A DNA stretch of 64,000 bases from Gammaproteobacteria bacterium (GTDB lineage: Bacteria; Pseudomonadota; Gammaproteobacteria; Burkholderiales; Gallionellaceae), in NCBI GenBank assembly GCA_018814405.1, contig JAHIZO010000004.1, positions 62,001 through 126,000 on the forward strand, read 5' to 3'. Positions 17,871 to 29,190 of this stretch are shown piece by piece. The notes beneath the pieces were generated by a model. It worked only from the letters and a program-made list of their open reading frames with translations, did not search any database and was not told where the DNA came from. Numbering within the stretch: the first letter of the stretch is position 1; the number at the start of each line of letters is the position of its first letter. The position numbers and the translations under genes are program-made.

Positions 17871-19231
17871 GCGCTTTCCTTGCTGCGGGGTAGAACGACT
17901 TCGGTGGTGGCACCGCCGCCTTCACGGTTGGACAATTGCACGCTTCCGCCCAGCCGTTCCAGCGTGGCGTTGGCGAGGAACAGTCCGAGTCCGCGACCTT
18001 CTTCCTTAGTGGTGAAGAAGGCGGCACCGGCGCGCGCGGCAGCTTCCGGTGTGAGACCGGGGCCGTGGTCGCGAATCTCCAGTACGGTTTGTGCATCGTT
18101 CCAATGCAGCAATACTTCCATCTCGTCCGGCGAGGCATCGGCGGCGTTGTTGAGCAGGTTCAGCAAGGCGGCGCGCAATGCCGGATCGGCACTTAGTAGC
18201 GGAGCGGGCTGCACACCATCGACCTGATAACGGTATTGCACGGTGGGGCGCAGCAACTGCCATTCGTCCAGCACTTCTTGCAGGAACGTTGCCACATCCA
18301 TCTCATCCGGTGTCTCCTGTGCATGACGGATCAATGTGTCGAGGATGCGCTTGCAATTCTTCACCTGATCGTCGAGCAGACTCAGGTTCTCTTTCTGCTC
18401 CGGATTCTCACATTCATCCCGCATCTCGCCGATCACCACCGCCATGGTGGACAGCGGTGTGCCCATCTCGTGCGCGGCACTGGCGGCCAGCGTGCCGAGC
18501 GCGACGATGCGCTCGTTGCGCAGCGTCTCTTCGCGCACGCGGTTGAGCTGGGCATCGCGCAATCGCACCGCTGCTGCCATCTCGACCGCGAAATAGGCGA
18601 TCACCGCCGCGCTGATGAGGAAGCCCAGCCACATGCCGAGCACGTGGGTGTTGAAGGCATCGCCCAGCGGCGAGGCTTCGGGTGGGGCGGTGGGGGTGGA
18701 TTCGGTGCGACAGAAGTCAGGGTCGTCATGTCCGGCGTGCTGATCAGGGGCGATCTGTGTCATGGCTGGCCCGTGTTGCGCATGGGCATCGCCCGTTGGC
18801 AACGGTACATACCACACCATCAGCATGCTGTAGCAGGCCAGCGTCAGTGCCGCCATGCCCCAGGTGTAGCGGCGCGGCAGGATGGCTGCGGCCAGCACCA
18901 GCGGCAGCAGATAAAGCGAGATGAAGGGATTGGTGGAGCCGCCCGCGTAATAGAGCAATACGCTGAGGATGGTCACGTCCAGCGCCAGTTGCACGAACAG
19001 TTCCAGATGGCTCACCGGATAGTCGCGTGATAGTCGCCACCAGGTGAAGCCGTTCGCCAGTGCCAGTGTCGCGATGGTGGTCAGCATCGGCAGCCAGGCG
19101 AAATCCGTGCTGAGGAAGCGGTGCACCAGCAGCAACGTGGTCAGTTGCGCGAGGATGGCCCAGTTGCGCAACATGAAAAGTCGGCGCAGGTGCGAGTGTC
19201 CGGTTTGGGAGGCGAGCAGGGAAGCATGCAT
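17867..19231 (-). CDS. regB: PrrB/RegB/ActS-type redox sensor kinase with His/Met-rich insert
   Basis: A 454-residue membrane histidine kinase. About six membrane segments occupy residues 20-215; the ubiquinone-binding signature GGSTNPF is at 97-103. The H-box is AHEMGTPLS (H254) and the ATPase domain shows NNAADAS, DHGPGL and GRGLGLFLA. A long loop between the last two membrane segments (about 145-190) contains H150, H153, M157, H165, H168 and C174, unusual for this family and suggestive of metal binding. Start is at the MHASLLASQ codon. The divergent neighbour is a copper-receptor gene. Confidence 0.92.
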   Translation of the reverse strand: MHASLLASQTGHSHLRRLFMLRNWAILAQLTTLLLVHRFLSTDFAWLPMLTTIATLALANGFTWWRLSRDYPVSHLELFVQLALDVTILSVLLYYAGGSTNPFISLYLLPLVLAAAILPRRYTWGMAALTLACYSMLMVWYVPLPTGDAHAQHGPAMTQIAPDQHAGHDDPDFCRTESTPTAPPEASPLGDAFNTHVLGMWLGFLISAAVIAYFAVEMAAAVRLRDAQLNRVREETLRNERIVALGTLAASAAHEMGTPLSTMAVVIGEMRDECENPEQKENLSLLDDQVKNCKRILDTLIRHAQETPDEMDVATFLQEVLDEWQLLRPTVQYRYQVDGVQPAPLLSADPALRAALLNLLNNAADASPDEMEVLLHWNDAQTVLEIRDHGPGLTPEAAARAGAAFFTTKEEGRGLGLFLANATLERLGGSVQLSNREGGGATTEVVLPRSKESA

Positions 19232-19349
19232 GGCGCGGATTCTACCGGAAGCCCGTGGTTGCGGGCGTGCGACAAAATGACGCAGGGTTGCGCACTGCAC
19301 TTTCCTTACAATCTTTTCCAGTTGGATTTTAAAAACCGGAGGAGATGAG

Positions 19350-21386
19350 ATGAAGTTGAAGATGATCGCGGCAAGTGTCGTACTGGCTTTGAGCAACCCT
19401 GCATTGGCAGCAGACGAGGCACTGGATGAAGTGGTGGTGACCGCGCCGCAGAGCAGCGCACCGCTGACCGTGAAGACCGATCCGAAGAAGCCGCGCCAGC
19501 CGGTGCCGGCGCATGACGGCGCCGATTATCTCAAGACCATCCCCGGTTTCTCGGTGATCCGCAAAGGCGGTACGGACGGTGATCCGGTGCTGCGCGGCAT
19601 GGCCGGTTCACGCCTCAACATCCTGCTCGACGGTGAGAACATCCTCGGCGGCTGCGGTATGCGTATGGACCCGCCCACCGCCTATGTGTTCCCCGCTGCT
19701 TACGACAGCATCACTGTGTTGAAGGGGCCGCAGACCGTTCTGTACGGGCCGGGCAACTCGGCCGGCACCGTTCTGTTCGAGCGCAATATCGACCGCGCGC
19801 AACAGTCCGGCATACACGCAGACGGTTCGCTGATGCTCGGCAGTTACGGGCGCAACGACCAGATGCTGGATGTGAAAGGGGGCAGCCAGGATCACTATGT
19901 GCAGGGCATCTATACCCGCAGCGACGCGAATGACTACCAGGACGGCAACGGCGCAGCCGTGCATTCTGCCTATACACGCTGGAGCGCCAATGCCGCGCTG
20001 GGCTGGACGCCGAGCGACGATATACGTCTTGAGCTGAGCGCCGCCAAGAGCGATGGCAAAGCCGCCTATGCCGACCGCGCCATGGATGGTGCCAAGTTCG
20101 CGCGCGACAACCTCGGATTGAAGTTCGACAAGCGGAACATGGGCGGCTTGCTGGACGGGGTCGAAGCGCAGCTCTATCACAACTATATCGATCACGTGAT
20201 GGACAACTATTCGCTGCGTACCTTCGCCGCGTCGATGATGATGCCGAACCCGGCTGTGTCCAATCCGGATCGCACCACTGATGGTGCGCGTGCGGTGGTG
20301 ACGCTGGTGCCTGGTGACGCGATGCAATTGAAGCTAGGCATGGATCATCAGGTAAACAAGCACACGCTGCGTTCGACCATGAACCAGAACATGACCCCAT
20401 ATGAATCTAAGACGCGTGTGCAGGATGCCGCCTTCAGGAATTCCGGCGTGTTCGGCGAACTGAGCGTTGGAGTCTCCGACACGTCACGTGTCGTCGGTGG
20501 ATTGCGCGCCGACAACTGGCATGCCGAGGACAGTCGGTCGATGGTGATGCGCGGCATGACCACGGTGATGAACCCGTCCGCCAACCATACCCGCAGCACG
20601 ACGCTGTCTTCCGGTTTCGTTCGTCACGAACAGGAGATCGGTGCCCACACGGTGTATGCCGGTCTGGGTATGACGCAGCGTTTCCCCGACTATTGGGAGT
20701 TGATCAACAAGGAAAGCGCGACCTCGGCCAGCGTGTTCGACACACTGAGTCCCGAGAAGACCACGCAGATCGATGTCGGCATGAGCTATGCGGCAGGTGA
20801 CTGGAGCGGTTCCGTCTCCGGTTTCTACAGCAAAGTGAGCGACTTCATCCTGATCGAATCCAATGTGAACAAGGGCACCGCGATGATGCCGGTAATGGTG
20901 AGTATCGCGCGCAACATCTCGGCTACCACCTACGGCGGCGAGGCGGGTGTGGTATGGCACATGATTGATACGGTCAAGTTGGATGGCACCTTGTCGTATG
21001 TGCGTGGCAGCAACGATACGGATAGTCTGGCGCTGGCACAGCTACCGCCGCTGGAGGCTCGTCTCGGCGCGACTTTCGACAACCGGACCTGGAGTGTCGG
21101 TGGTCTGTTGCGTGTTGTGGCGGCACAGGATCGTGTGGCGGTGAATCAGGGTAACATCGCGGGTCAGGACATCGGGGCAACCGCCGGTTTTGCGGTCTTC
21201 TCGTTGAATGGCGCGTATCGCCTTGGCAAGACGGCGCAACTGAGTGCCGGTGTGGATAACCTGTTCGATCGCAGCTATGCGGAGCATCTGAGCCGTGCCG
21301 GCAGTATGGTCAGCGGTTTCACACAAACTTCGCGTGTGAACGAGATGGGCCGCAACATCTGGGTGAAGGCGAACGTTGCTTTCTGA
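19350..21386 (+). CDS. TonB-dependent copper receptor (OprC/NosA type)
   Basis: A 678-residue outer-membrane receptor. A signal peptide (residues 1-20) and TonB box-like DEVVVTAP precede a plug domain with ADYLKTIPGFSVIRKGGTDG and the copper-receptor stretch GCGMRMDPPTAYVFPAAYDS, followed by VLKGPQTVLYGPG. The rest is a 22-strand barrel ending in phenylalanine (VKANVAF). The Cys/Met-rich plug motif fits the OprC/NosA copper family rather than siderophore receptors. The two PCuAC-like genes directly downstream support copper import. Confidence 0.88.
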   Translation: MKLKMIAASVVLALSNPALAADEALDEVVVTAPQSSAPLTVKTDPKKPRQPVPAHDGADYLKTIPGFSVIRKGGTDGDPVLRGMAGSRLNILLDGENILGGCGMRMDPPTAYVFPAAYDSITVLKGPQTVLYGPGNSAGTVLFERNIDRAQQSGIHADGSLMLGSYGRNDQMLDVKGGSQDHYVQGIYTRSDANDYQDGNGAAVHSAYTRWSANAALGWTPSDDIRLELSAAKSDGKAAYADRAMDGAKFARDNLGLKFDKRNMGGLLDGVEAQLYHNYIDHVMDNYSLRTFAASMMMPNPAVSNPDRTTDGARAVVTLVPGDAMQLKLGMDHQVNKHTLRSTMNQNMTPYESKTRVQDAAFRNSGVFGELSVGVSDTSRVVGGLRADNWHAEDSRSMVMRGMTTVMNPSANHTRSTTLSSGFVRHEQEIGAHTVYAGLGMTQRFPDYWELINKESATSASVFDTLSPEKTTQIDVGMSYAAGDWSGSVSGFYSKVSDFILIESNVNKGTAMMPVMVSIARNISATTYGGEAGVVWHMIDTVKLDGTLSYVRGSNDTDSLALAQLPPLEARLGATFDNRTWSVGGLLRVVAAQDRVAVNQGNIAGQDIGATAGFAVFSLNGAYRLGKTAQLSAGVDNLFDRSYAEHLSRAGSMVSGFTQTSRVNEMGRNIWVKANVAF

Positions 21387-21453
21387 TACTTGAATCAGGC
21401 TAGAATCGAGTCGCCGCACCGGGTGCGCCGACATAACCAAGAAGGAGTTTCAA

Positions 21454-21960
21454 ATGCGTAAGTATCTTTTTGCCGGACTGTTCGTTTTGTCTGCCGCCGC
21501 GCAGGCGGATGAGGTGATGGTCAACGAGGCTTGGACGCGCGCCACGGCGCCGGGTCAGGATAGCGCGATGGTGCAGGCGGTCATCACCAGCAAGCAGGCG
21601 GCGCAACTGGTCGGTGTCTCGTGCGAATGTGCCAAGATGGCCGAGCTGCACAGCATGGTGCATGAGGACGGCATGATGAAGATGCGTCAGGTCGAGGCTA
21701 TCGATCTGCCGGCTGGTGAAGCGGTCGATCTGGGTGCCGCCGGGTATCATCTGATGTTGATGGGTTTGAAGCAGCAGATCAAGGAAGGCAACAAGATCCA
21801 GCTGACCCTCACTCTGCGCTACAAAGACGGCAAGACAAAGCAAGTGAAGTTCAGAGCACCCGCCAAGGCCTTGAATGCGAGCGTTGACAAGTCTATGCAC
21901 AAGCAGCCCGCTGCTGGTGGTCATGACATGGGTAACATGCACAATCATATGCAGCATTGA
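21454..21960 (+). CDS. Periplasmic PCuAC-type copper chaperone
   Basis: A 168-residue secreted protein (signal peptide MRKYLFAGLFVLSAAAQA). It carries the full PCu(A)C copper(I) motif H-x10-M-x21-H-x-M: H66, M77, H99, M101. A C-terminal tail rich in His and Met (GGHDMGNMHNHMQH) probably binds further copper. Such proteins deliver copper to cytochrome oxidase or pass it to other carriers. AAGGAG lies just before the ATG. It is 67 bases after the receptor gene and 14 bases before a paralogue. Confidence 0.9.
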   Translation: MRKYLFAGLFVLSAAAQADEVMVNEAWTRATAPGQDSAMVQAVITSKQAAQLVGVSCECAKMAELHSMVHEDGMMKMRQVEAIDLPAGEAVDLGAAGYHLMLMGLKQQIKEGNKIQLTLTLRYKDGKTKQVKFRAPAKALNASVDKSMHKQPAAGGHDMGNMHNHMQH

Positions 21961-21974
21961 TAACGGAGGGCGGT

Positions 21975-22448
21975 ATGCGCAGATCCCTGTTCCTGATCCT
22001 GACCTTGCTGCTGGCGCCGCAGGCATTCGCGGCCAGAGAGGTGATCGTGGACAAGGTATGGATGCGCGAAAGCGTGCCAGGGCAGACAGCCGCCACCGTA
22101 CAGCTCAATCTGTATGTGACCAAGGATGCGCAGTTGCTGGGCGTCAGCAGCCCGTTGGCAGTGGGTGGTGAGATACGCCACATCATGAAGCGCGGCGGCA
22201 AGATGCAGCAACGCACTTTGCGAAATCTGAAGCTGGCCGGGCACAGCAATACCCTGTTCGGTGAGCGTGGTCTGTACCTGATGCTGACCGGACTTAAGCA
22301 AGCCCTCAACGTTGGCGACAAGGTGCCGGTAGTCCTGTCTCTCAAAATAGATGGGAAGGTGCGCACCATCGATGTGGAAGCCGAGGTCAGGAAGTTGGAG
22401 CTGAGCTACAAGCATTACAACGACCCTGCGGTAATGGATCATCAGTAA
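21975..22448 (+). CDS. PCuAC-like periplasmic protein lacking a canonical copper histidine
   Basis: A 157-residue paralogue of the preceding protein with its own signal peptide (RRSLFLILTLLLAPQAFA). The DUF461/PCuAC fold is recognisable (VWMRESVPGQTAATVQLNLY, GLYLMLTGLKQALNVGD), but the second metal histidine is replaced: YLM instead of HLM. H69, M71 and M77 remain. It may bind copper differently or have another role. The start with GGAGGG upstream is preferred over an earlier in-frame codon. A terminator follows. Confidence 0.8.
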   Translation: MRRSLFLILTLLLAPQAFAAREVIVDKVWMRESVPGQTAATVQLNLYVTKDAQLLGVSSPLAVGGEIRHIMKRGGKMQQRTLRNLKLAGHSNTLFGERGLYLMLTGLKQALNVGDKVPVVLSLKIDGKVRTIDVEAEVRKLELSYKHYNDPAVMDHQ

Positions 22449-22465
22449 CTCATTTGTTTTGTAAA

Positions 22466-22494
22466 GAAAAAAGGCGGCTGCGGGCCGCTTTTTT
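22466..22494 (+). terminator. Intrinsic terminator of the copper cluster
   Basis: AAAAAAG(G)CGGC pairs with GCCGCTTTTTT, leaving one bulged G and a five-base loop, followed by the T-run. It lies 18 bases after the PCuAC-like stop codon. Confidence 0.85.
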
Positions 22495-22500
22495 CATGCC

Positions 22501-22526
22501 CTTGAAATTCTTGCCGGCGACCATAG
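22501..22526 (+). promoter_or_regulatory. Candidate sigma-32 heat-shock promoter of hsp20
   Basis: CTTGAAA is followed 11 bases later by GACCATAG, resembling the sigma-32 elements CTTGAAA and CCCCATnT. Its position directly upstream of a small heat-shock gene supports the call. Only four core bases of the -10 element match. Confidence 0.6.
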
Positions 22527-22530
22527 ATTG

Positions 22531-22558
22531 CAGACAGGCGGGCTAGCCCGCTTGTCTG
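22531..22558 (+). other. Twelve-bp hairpin in the hsp20 leader
   Basis: CAGACAGGCGGG and CCCGCTTGTCTG pair across a CTAG loop with a single G-U wobble. The structure would sit at the very start of the hsp20 transcript and ends 24 bases before the start codon. No T-run follows, so it is not a terminator. Confidence 0.6.
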
Positions 22559-22581
22559 TAAATCAACTCAAGGAGAACGAA

Positions 22582-24618
<2,037 letters not shown>

Positions 24619-24631
24619 GAAAGGAAGAACG

Positions 24632-25219
24632 ATGGCGACCAAACAAACGGGCGAAAGAAAACTACAGATCCTGCAAACCATCGCCGAGATGCTGGAGCAG
24701 CCCAAGGGTGAGAAGATCACCACTGCGGCATTGGCAGGACGCCTGCAGCTGTCTGAAGCGGCACTGTACCGGCATTTCGCCAGCAAAATGATGATGTACC
24801 AAGGTTTGATCGACTTCATCGAGCAAACCGTGTTCGGATTGATCAACAAGATCACTACCGAAGAGCAGGATGGTTTGCGGCAACTGGAAGGCACTCTCGC
24901 CCTCCTACTGGGCTTCGCGCAGAAGAACCGTGGCATGACACGCGTGCTGATCGGTGATGCGTTGGTGAACGAAGACGAGCGCCTGCAGACGCGTATCAAC
25001 CAGTTTCTGGATCGTGTCGAGGCTACCCTCAAGCAATCCCTGCGTATCGCGTCCACACAGGGCCGATTGCCTGCAGAGGCTGAGGTCGGTGCGCATGCCA
25101 ACTTGTTGCTGTGCTATGTGGTCGGTCGCTGGCAGCAGTTCGGCAAGAGCGGCTACAAGCGTCTGCCAATGGAGCAGTGGCCGCAACAGTGGGCGATATT
25201 GAAGCTGCAGTTCAATTAG
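24632..25219 (+). CDS. slmA: Nucleoid occlusion factor SlmA
   Basis: A 195-residue TetR-family DNA-binding protein that blocks FtsZ assembly over the chromosome. The helix-turn-helix is in TAALAGRLQLSEAALYRHFASK near residues 32-53. The C-terminal helical ligand/FtsZ region has the expected length. Location after argB-HAD matches SlmA (TtkA-like) rather than a metabolic repressor. A ribosome site AAGGAAGAACG precedes the ATG. Confidence 0.9.
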   Translation: MATKQTGERKLQILQTIAEMLEQPKGEKITTAALAGRLQLSEAALYRHFASKMMMYQGLIDFIEQTVFGLINKITTEEQDGLRQLEGTLALLLGFAQKNRGMTRVLIGDALVNEDERLQTRINQFLDRVEATLKQSLRIASTQGRLPAEAEVGAHANLLLCYVVGRWQQFGKSGYKRLPMEQWPQQWAILKLQFN

Positions 25220-25380
25220 GCTTGGTTGCGGCACCTAGTGAAAGCCGCTATATTCCTGAGCACGCACTTCTCACGCCAAATCTCGCAATCGTAAGCGCGC
25301 GCGCATTGAACCATCCCCTACAAAAAGCAGGTGGCCCGGTTGGTGTGGGCCGTGGATGAACGATTGCGACGGAGCAAAAA

Positions 25381-26916
25381 ATGACTGACAAAATAATCAT
25401 ATTCGACACCACCTTGCGCGACGGCGAGCAAAGCCCCGGCGCATCCATGACCAAAGAAGAGAAGTTGCGCATCGCGCGCCAACTGGACAAACTGGGCGTG
25501 GATGTGATCGAAGCGGGTTTTGCCGCCGCCAGCCCCGGCGATGCCGACGCCATCCATAGCATCGCCAAGATCATCGAGCGTTCTACTGTGTGCTCTCTGG
25601 CGCGCGCCAGCGAGAAAGATGTGCGTGCCGCAGGCGAGGCGATCAAGCCGGCCAAGCACGGGCGCATTCACACGTTTATCGCGACATCCCCCATCCACAT
25701 GCAGCACAAGCTGCGCATGAGCGAAGACCAGGTGGTCGAGCGTGCGGTGCAGGCGGTGAAGTGGGCGCTGGAATATACCGACGATGTCGAGTTCTCCGCC
25801 GAAGATGCGGTACGTTCTGAAATGGATTTTCTGGTGCGTATCTTCGATGCGGTCATCCAAGCGGGTGCGACGACATTGAACGTGCCGGACACCGTGGGCT
25901 ATAGCATCCCTTTGTTGTGGGGCGAGCGTTTCAAGGAGCTTATCGCGCGCGTACCGAACAGCGACAAAGTGATCTGGTCCACCCACTGTCATAACGACTT
26001 GGGTATGGCTTCCGCCAACTCATTGGCGGCGGTGATGAATGGCGCACGCCAAGTGGAATGCACCATCAACGGTCTGGGCGAACGCGCGGGCAATGCTTCT
26101 CTTGAAGAAGTGGTGATGGCGATCAAGACCCGCCGCGATGTGTTCACTTGCGACACGGGTATCGATACCACGCAGATCGTGCCGACTTCCAAGCTGGTAT
26201 CCAGCATCACCGGTTACCCGATCCAGCCTAACAAAGCCATCGTCGGCGCGAACGCCTTCGCGCATGAATCCGGCATCCATCAGGACGGTGTGCTCAAGCA
26301 TCGCGAGACCTACGAGATCATGCGTGCCGAAGATGTGGGTTGGGGCGCGAATAAGATGGTGATGGGCAAGCACTCCGGCCGCGCCGCGTTCCGTGCACGC
26401 TTGCAGGAATTGGGCATCGTGCTGGATGGGGAAGAGGCAGTGAATGCTGCGTTTGCGCGTTTCAAGGATCTGGCCGACAAGAAGCACGAGATATTCGACG
26501 AAGACTTGCAGGCGCTGGTGAGCGATGAAGAAGCCGCGCAGGTGAGCGAGCATTACCGTTTAGTGGCGATGGGGGCGCATTCCGAGACAGGCGTGCTGCC
26601 GGTCGCGCGCGTGGTATTGAGCGTGGGCGGCAAGGAGACACATGCCGATGCTCAAGGCGGTGGCCCGGTGGATGCGATCTTCAAAGCCATCGAGCAGATC
26701 GCCAAGAGCGAGACCGAGTTGTTGTTGTATTCGGTGAACAACATCACCAGCGGTACCGATGCGCAAGGTGAGGTGACGGTGCGTCTGACCAAAGGCGGGC
26801 GAGTGGTGAACGGGCAGGGCGCGGACACCGACATCGTGACTGCATCGGCAAAAGCTTATCTGAATGCGCTGAACAAGTTGCACGCCGGAACCGAGCGTGC
26901 CCATCCGCAGGTCTGA
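25381..26916 (+). CDS. leuA: 2-isopropylmalate synthase LeuA
   Basis: A 511-residue enzyme condensing acetyl-CoA with 2-oxoisovalerate, the first committed step to leucine. The HMGL-like TIM barrel shows [30 protein letters not shown] and [14 protein letters not shown]; metal ligands are in HCHND. The C-terminal leucine-feedback domain covers about 390-505. The 160-base upstream gap holds a GGCCC/GGGCC hairpin at 25333-25351 but no leucine-codon leader peptide that I can see. Confidence 0.97.
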   Translation: MTDKIIIFDTTLRDGEQSPGASMTKEEKLRIARQLDKLGVDVIEAGFAAASPGDADAIHSIAKIIERSTVCSLARASEKDVRAAGEAIKPAKHGRIHTFIATSPIHMQHKLRMSEDQVVERAVQAVKWALEYTDDVEFSAEDAVRSEMDFLVRIFDAVIQAGATTLNVPDTVGYSIPLLWGERFKELIARVPNSDKVIWSTHCHNDLGMASANSLAAVMNGARQVECTINGLGERAGNASLEEVVMAIKTRRDVFTCDTGIDTTQIVPTSKLVSSITGYPIQPNKAIVGANAFAHESGIHQDGVLKHRETYEIMRAEDVGWGANKMVMGKHSGRAAFRARLQELGIVLDGEEAVNAAFARFKDLADKKHEIFDEDLQALVSDEEAAQVSEHYRLVAMGAHSETGVLPVARVVLSVGGKETHADAQGGGPVDAIFKAIEQIAKSETELLLYSVNNITSGTDAQGEVTVRLTKGGRVVNGQGADTDIVTASAKAYLNALNKLHAGTERAHPQV

Positions 26917-26921
26917 GAGGC

Positions 26922-27197
26922 ATGTCTAAGGCGGGCAAACATTGCTGTCGCCTGACCCTGTTGCTTGGGGGGGTGATGGCTGTTGCAGCAGTGGCGGTGC
27001 CGCTCGCCGAGAAAGTCCCTCGCCCAAAGCCTGAGATACTTTCCAAGAACAAGCCGGTGCTCTTTATTGAGAACCGTCCGGAAACGGGCTCCAAAGCGGA
27101 AAAGGACATAAAGGAAGCCGAGCTTCCTTTGCTCGGCCCGGTGAAACAACCTGCCAGTGAACCTCAGCCGCTGGAACTGAAAGGTGTGCGCGGCTAG
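26922..27197 (+). CDS. Small secreted or anchored hypothetical protein
   Basis: A 91-residue product that I do not recognise. A hydrophobic N-terminal segment (LTLLLGGVMAVAAVAVPLAE) could be a signal peptide or anchor; the remainder is Pro/Glu/Lys-rich and probably unstructured. GAGAGG upstream supports translation, and it starts five bases after leuA. Its TAG shares bases with the stop codon of the opposing gene. Real coding is likely but not certain. Confidence 0.55.
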   Translation: MSKAGKHCCRLTLLLGGVMAVAAVAVPLAEKVPRPKPEILSKNKPVLFIENRPETGSKAEKDIKEAELPLLGPVKQPASEPQPLELKGVRG

Positions 27198-27865
27198 TTG
27201 CTTGTGTTATCCGCAATTGCTGTGCGTGCTTCGGCAGCCGTCAGAACACTTTCCTTGAACATATGGCGTTCTGTTTTGCCGTCGACCTTTACATCGTAGC
27301 CGTCACAATCCAAGCCTAGCCATTGCGTGGCGGTCCCGGTTGTTTGGGCGTTCAATTCTGCAAGCAGCACCTCTTCCTCATCTTGCAAGGCATAGCGCGG
27401 CATCAGATATTTCTCCGTCTTGACCCAATGAATGTCGCCAAAGCCGCCGATGAAACGGATCGCCAGCGGTGTGATGCGGTAGAAATTGAAGTCCGCCATG
27501 TCAAAGTATGTCTGCGCTTCAGGGAAGTAGCGCAGGTAGCGCTTGCCGCAGTTCTCTCTATCCTGCTGGAACACGGCATGGCCGACTACGGTGACGCGTC
27601 CCTGCGTCTGGATGTGCGGATCATCCTGATTGTGCGTGATCAGGCTGACACGCGAATCGTTCAGTATGTTCTTGGTGTGCTCTGCCAGTCCGCTGATCAG
27701 GATCAGCAGGCTGCCATCGTGATCGACCATGTAGGGCGAGATGGAAGTGAAAGGATGGCCATCGAATTTTTTGGATAGTGTGCCCAGCGCGCCGTAGCGG
27801 TGGGCACGCAGCAACTGGCGTGCTGTGCGGCCGTGGTCTTGTATCGTGGTTTTGTCGGTTATCAT
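27194..27865 (-). CDS. HugZ/HutZ-like pyridoxamine-phosphate-oxidase-fold protein
   Basis: A 223-residue protein with the flavin/haem-binding split-barrel fold. The N-terminal part (ARQLLRAHRYGALGTLSKKF, HPFTSISPYMVDHDGSLLIL, SGLAEHTKNI) matches this family, and the C-terminal DUF2470-like domain contains LGLDCDGYDVKVDG. Relatives include haem-degrading HugZ/HutZ, but many bind other cofactors, so the substrate is open. Stop codons overlap with the small gene on the other strand. Confidence 0.85.
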   Translation of the reverse strand: MITDKTTIQDHGRTARQLLRAHRYGALGTLSKKFDGHPFTSISPYMVDHDGSLLILISGLAEHTKNILNDSRVSLITHNQDDPHIQTQGRVTVVGHAVFQQDRENCGKRYLRYFPEAQTYFDMADFNFYRITPLAIRFIGGFGDIHWVKTEKYLMPRYALQDEEEVLLAELNAQTTGTATQWLGLDCDGYDVKVDGKTERHMFKESVLTAAEARTAIADNTSN

Positions 27866-27888
27866 GCACGTATTGTATTGAGTCGGGC

Positions 27889-29112
27889 ATGAATATGGAA
27901 CGTCTAAAACAGGATGTGCTGGATGCGCTGCGTTTTCTGCGCTTTGTCGCGTTGCGCTTGCGCGATGATCGCTGTCTGGAGATGGCGGCCAGTCTTACTT
28001 TCACGACGCTGCTGTCTCTGGTGCCATTGATCACCATCATGCTGACGGTGTTTGCCGCCTTTCCCGTATTTTCAGATATGTCGAACGAGATCAGGTCTTA
28101 TGTGCAGGCCAATATGTTGCCCGAGACCGGCGGCAAGATGATCTCGCGTTATGTGGAGCAATTCGCACAGTCTGCCTCCAGACTGACGGCGATGGGTATC
28201 ACTTTCCTCGCTATCGCCGCGATGATGATGATGATGACGATAGATAACGCCTTCCATCGTATCTATCGCGTATCCCGACAGCGCAAGCTGCTGCAGCGCA
28301 TTCTGGTGTATTGGGCAGTCATCACGCTTGCCCCCCTGCTGGTCGGTGCCAGCCTGTCTATAACCTCATGGTTGGCCACTTTGTCATCCGGGTATACGCA
28401 GCATGTACCGTTCGGCGGGATGACAGTGCTCAAACTGTTTCCGGTGATACTGACTGCGGCAGCATTCACATTGCTATTCAGCGTCGTGCCCAATCGCTAT
28501 GTGCCGATCCGGCATGCGTTGATCGGCGGTGTGATCGCAGCGGTCGCATTCGAATCCATGAATCTGGCGTTCGCTTATTACATCAAGAACTTCCCGACAT
28601 ATAAGCTGGTGTATGGCGCTTTCGCCAGTCTCCCGATCTTTCTGTTGTGGATCTACCTGTCTTGGCTGATGCTGTTATTCGGGGCCATCATCTCTGCCGC
28701 ACTTCCTCACTGGCGCAGCGAGCATTCGCTAAAGAAAGATCAGGCGACGCAACTGTATTTTGCGTTGCATATGCTCAAATTCATGGATGAAGGGTTAAAG
28801 ACGGGTGAGGTGCAAGTGCTGCATGATCTGTCGCGTAAGCTCCGTATCGGGTATGAGGAAGTGGAGCGGATCCTGCAAAGACTGAGCGATGCCAAGATGG
28901 TGAGCAAGTTGTCCGATCAGGGTTGGGGTATGGTGCGTGCACCGGAATATGTCACGGTATCAGAGTTGATCCGCTTGTTCCTGCTGGATACCTCGGTCTT
29001 GCCCAAGCAATCCGCCGATCCGCATATCGAGGCATGGTTCACGGCGCTGGAACAGCGTATGCACAAGCCGGAGCAGCAGACTTTGCGTGATATCTGGGCG
29101 ACCCTTGTCTGA
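27889..29112 (+). CDS. YihY/virulence factor BrkB family membrane protein
   Basis: A 407-residue integral membrane protein of the YihY (UPF0761) family, once mis-annotated as ribonuclease BN. About six membrane segments lie between residues 30 and 275, with the signature AASLTFTTLLSLVPL and KLVYGAFASLPIFLLWIYLS. The extended cytoplasmic tail (about 285-407) looks like a winged-helix fold (VQVLHDLSRKLRIGYEEVERIL), seen in longer family members. Function is unknown. Confidence 0.92.
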   Translation: MNMERLKQDVLDALRFLRFVALRLRDDRCLEMAASLTFTTLLSLVPLITIMLTVFAAFPVFSDMSNEIRSYVQANMLPETGGKMISRYVEQFAQSASRLTAMGITFLAIAAMMMMMTIDNAFHRIYRVSRQRKLLQRILVYWAVITLAPLLVGASLSITSWLATLSSGYTQHVPFGGMTVLKLFPVILTAAAFTLLFSVVPNRYVPIRHALIGGVIAAVAFESMNLAFAYYIKNFPTYKLVYGAFASLPIFLLWIYLSWLMLLFGAIISAALPHWRSEHSLKKDQATQLYFALHMLKFMDEGLKTGEVQVLHDLSRKLRIGYEEVERILQRLSDAKMVSKLSDQGWGMVRAPEYVTVSELIRLFLLDTSVLPKQSADPHIEAWFTALEQRMHKPEQQTLRDIWATLV

Positions 29113-29190
29113 GTGGTTGCCGCATTGTTTTATTTCGGTTCTAATGCGCGCCGTTTGAAATTTGCAATTGAATAACTTTGGAGTGGGACA

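Noticed and set aside
25333-25351. GGCCC/GGGCC hairpin before leuA as a leucine attenuator
   Set aside because: Only five base pairs, no T-run and no leader peptide rich in leucine codons.
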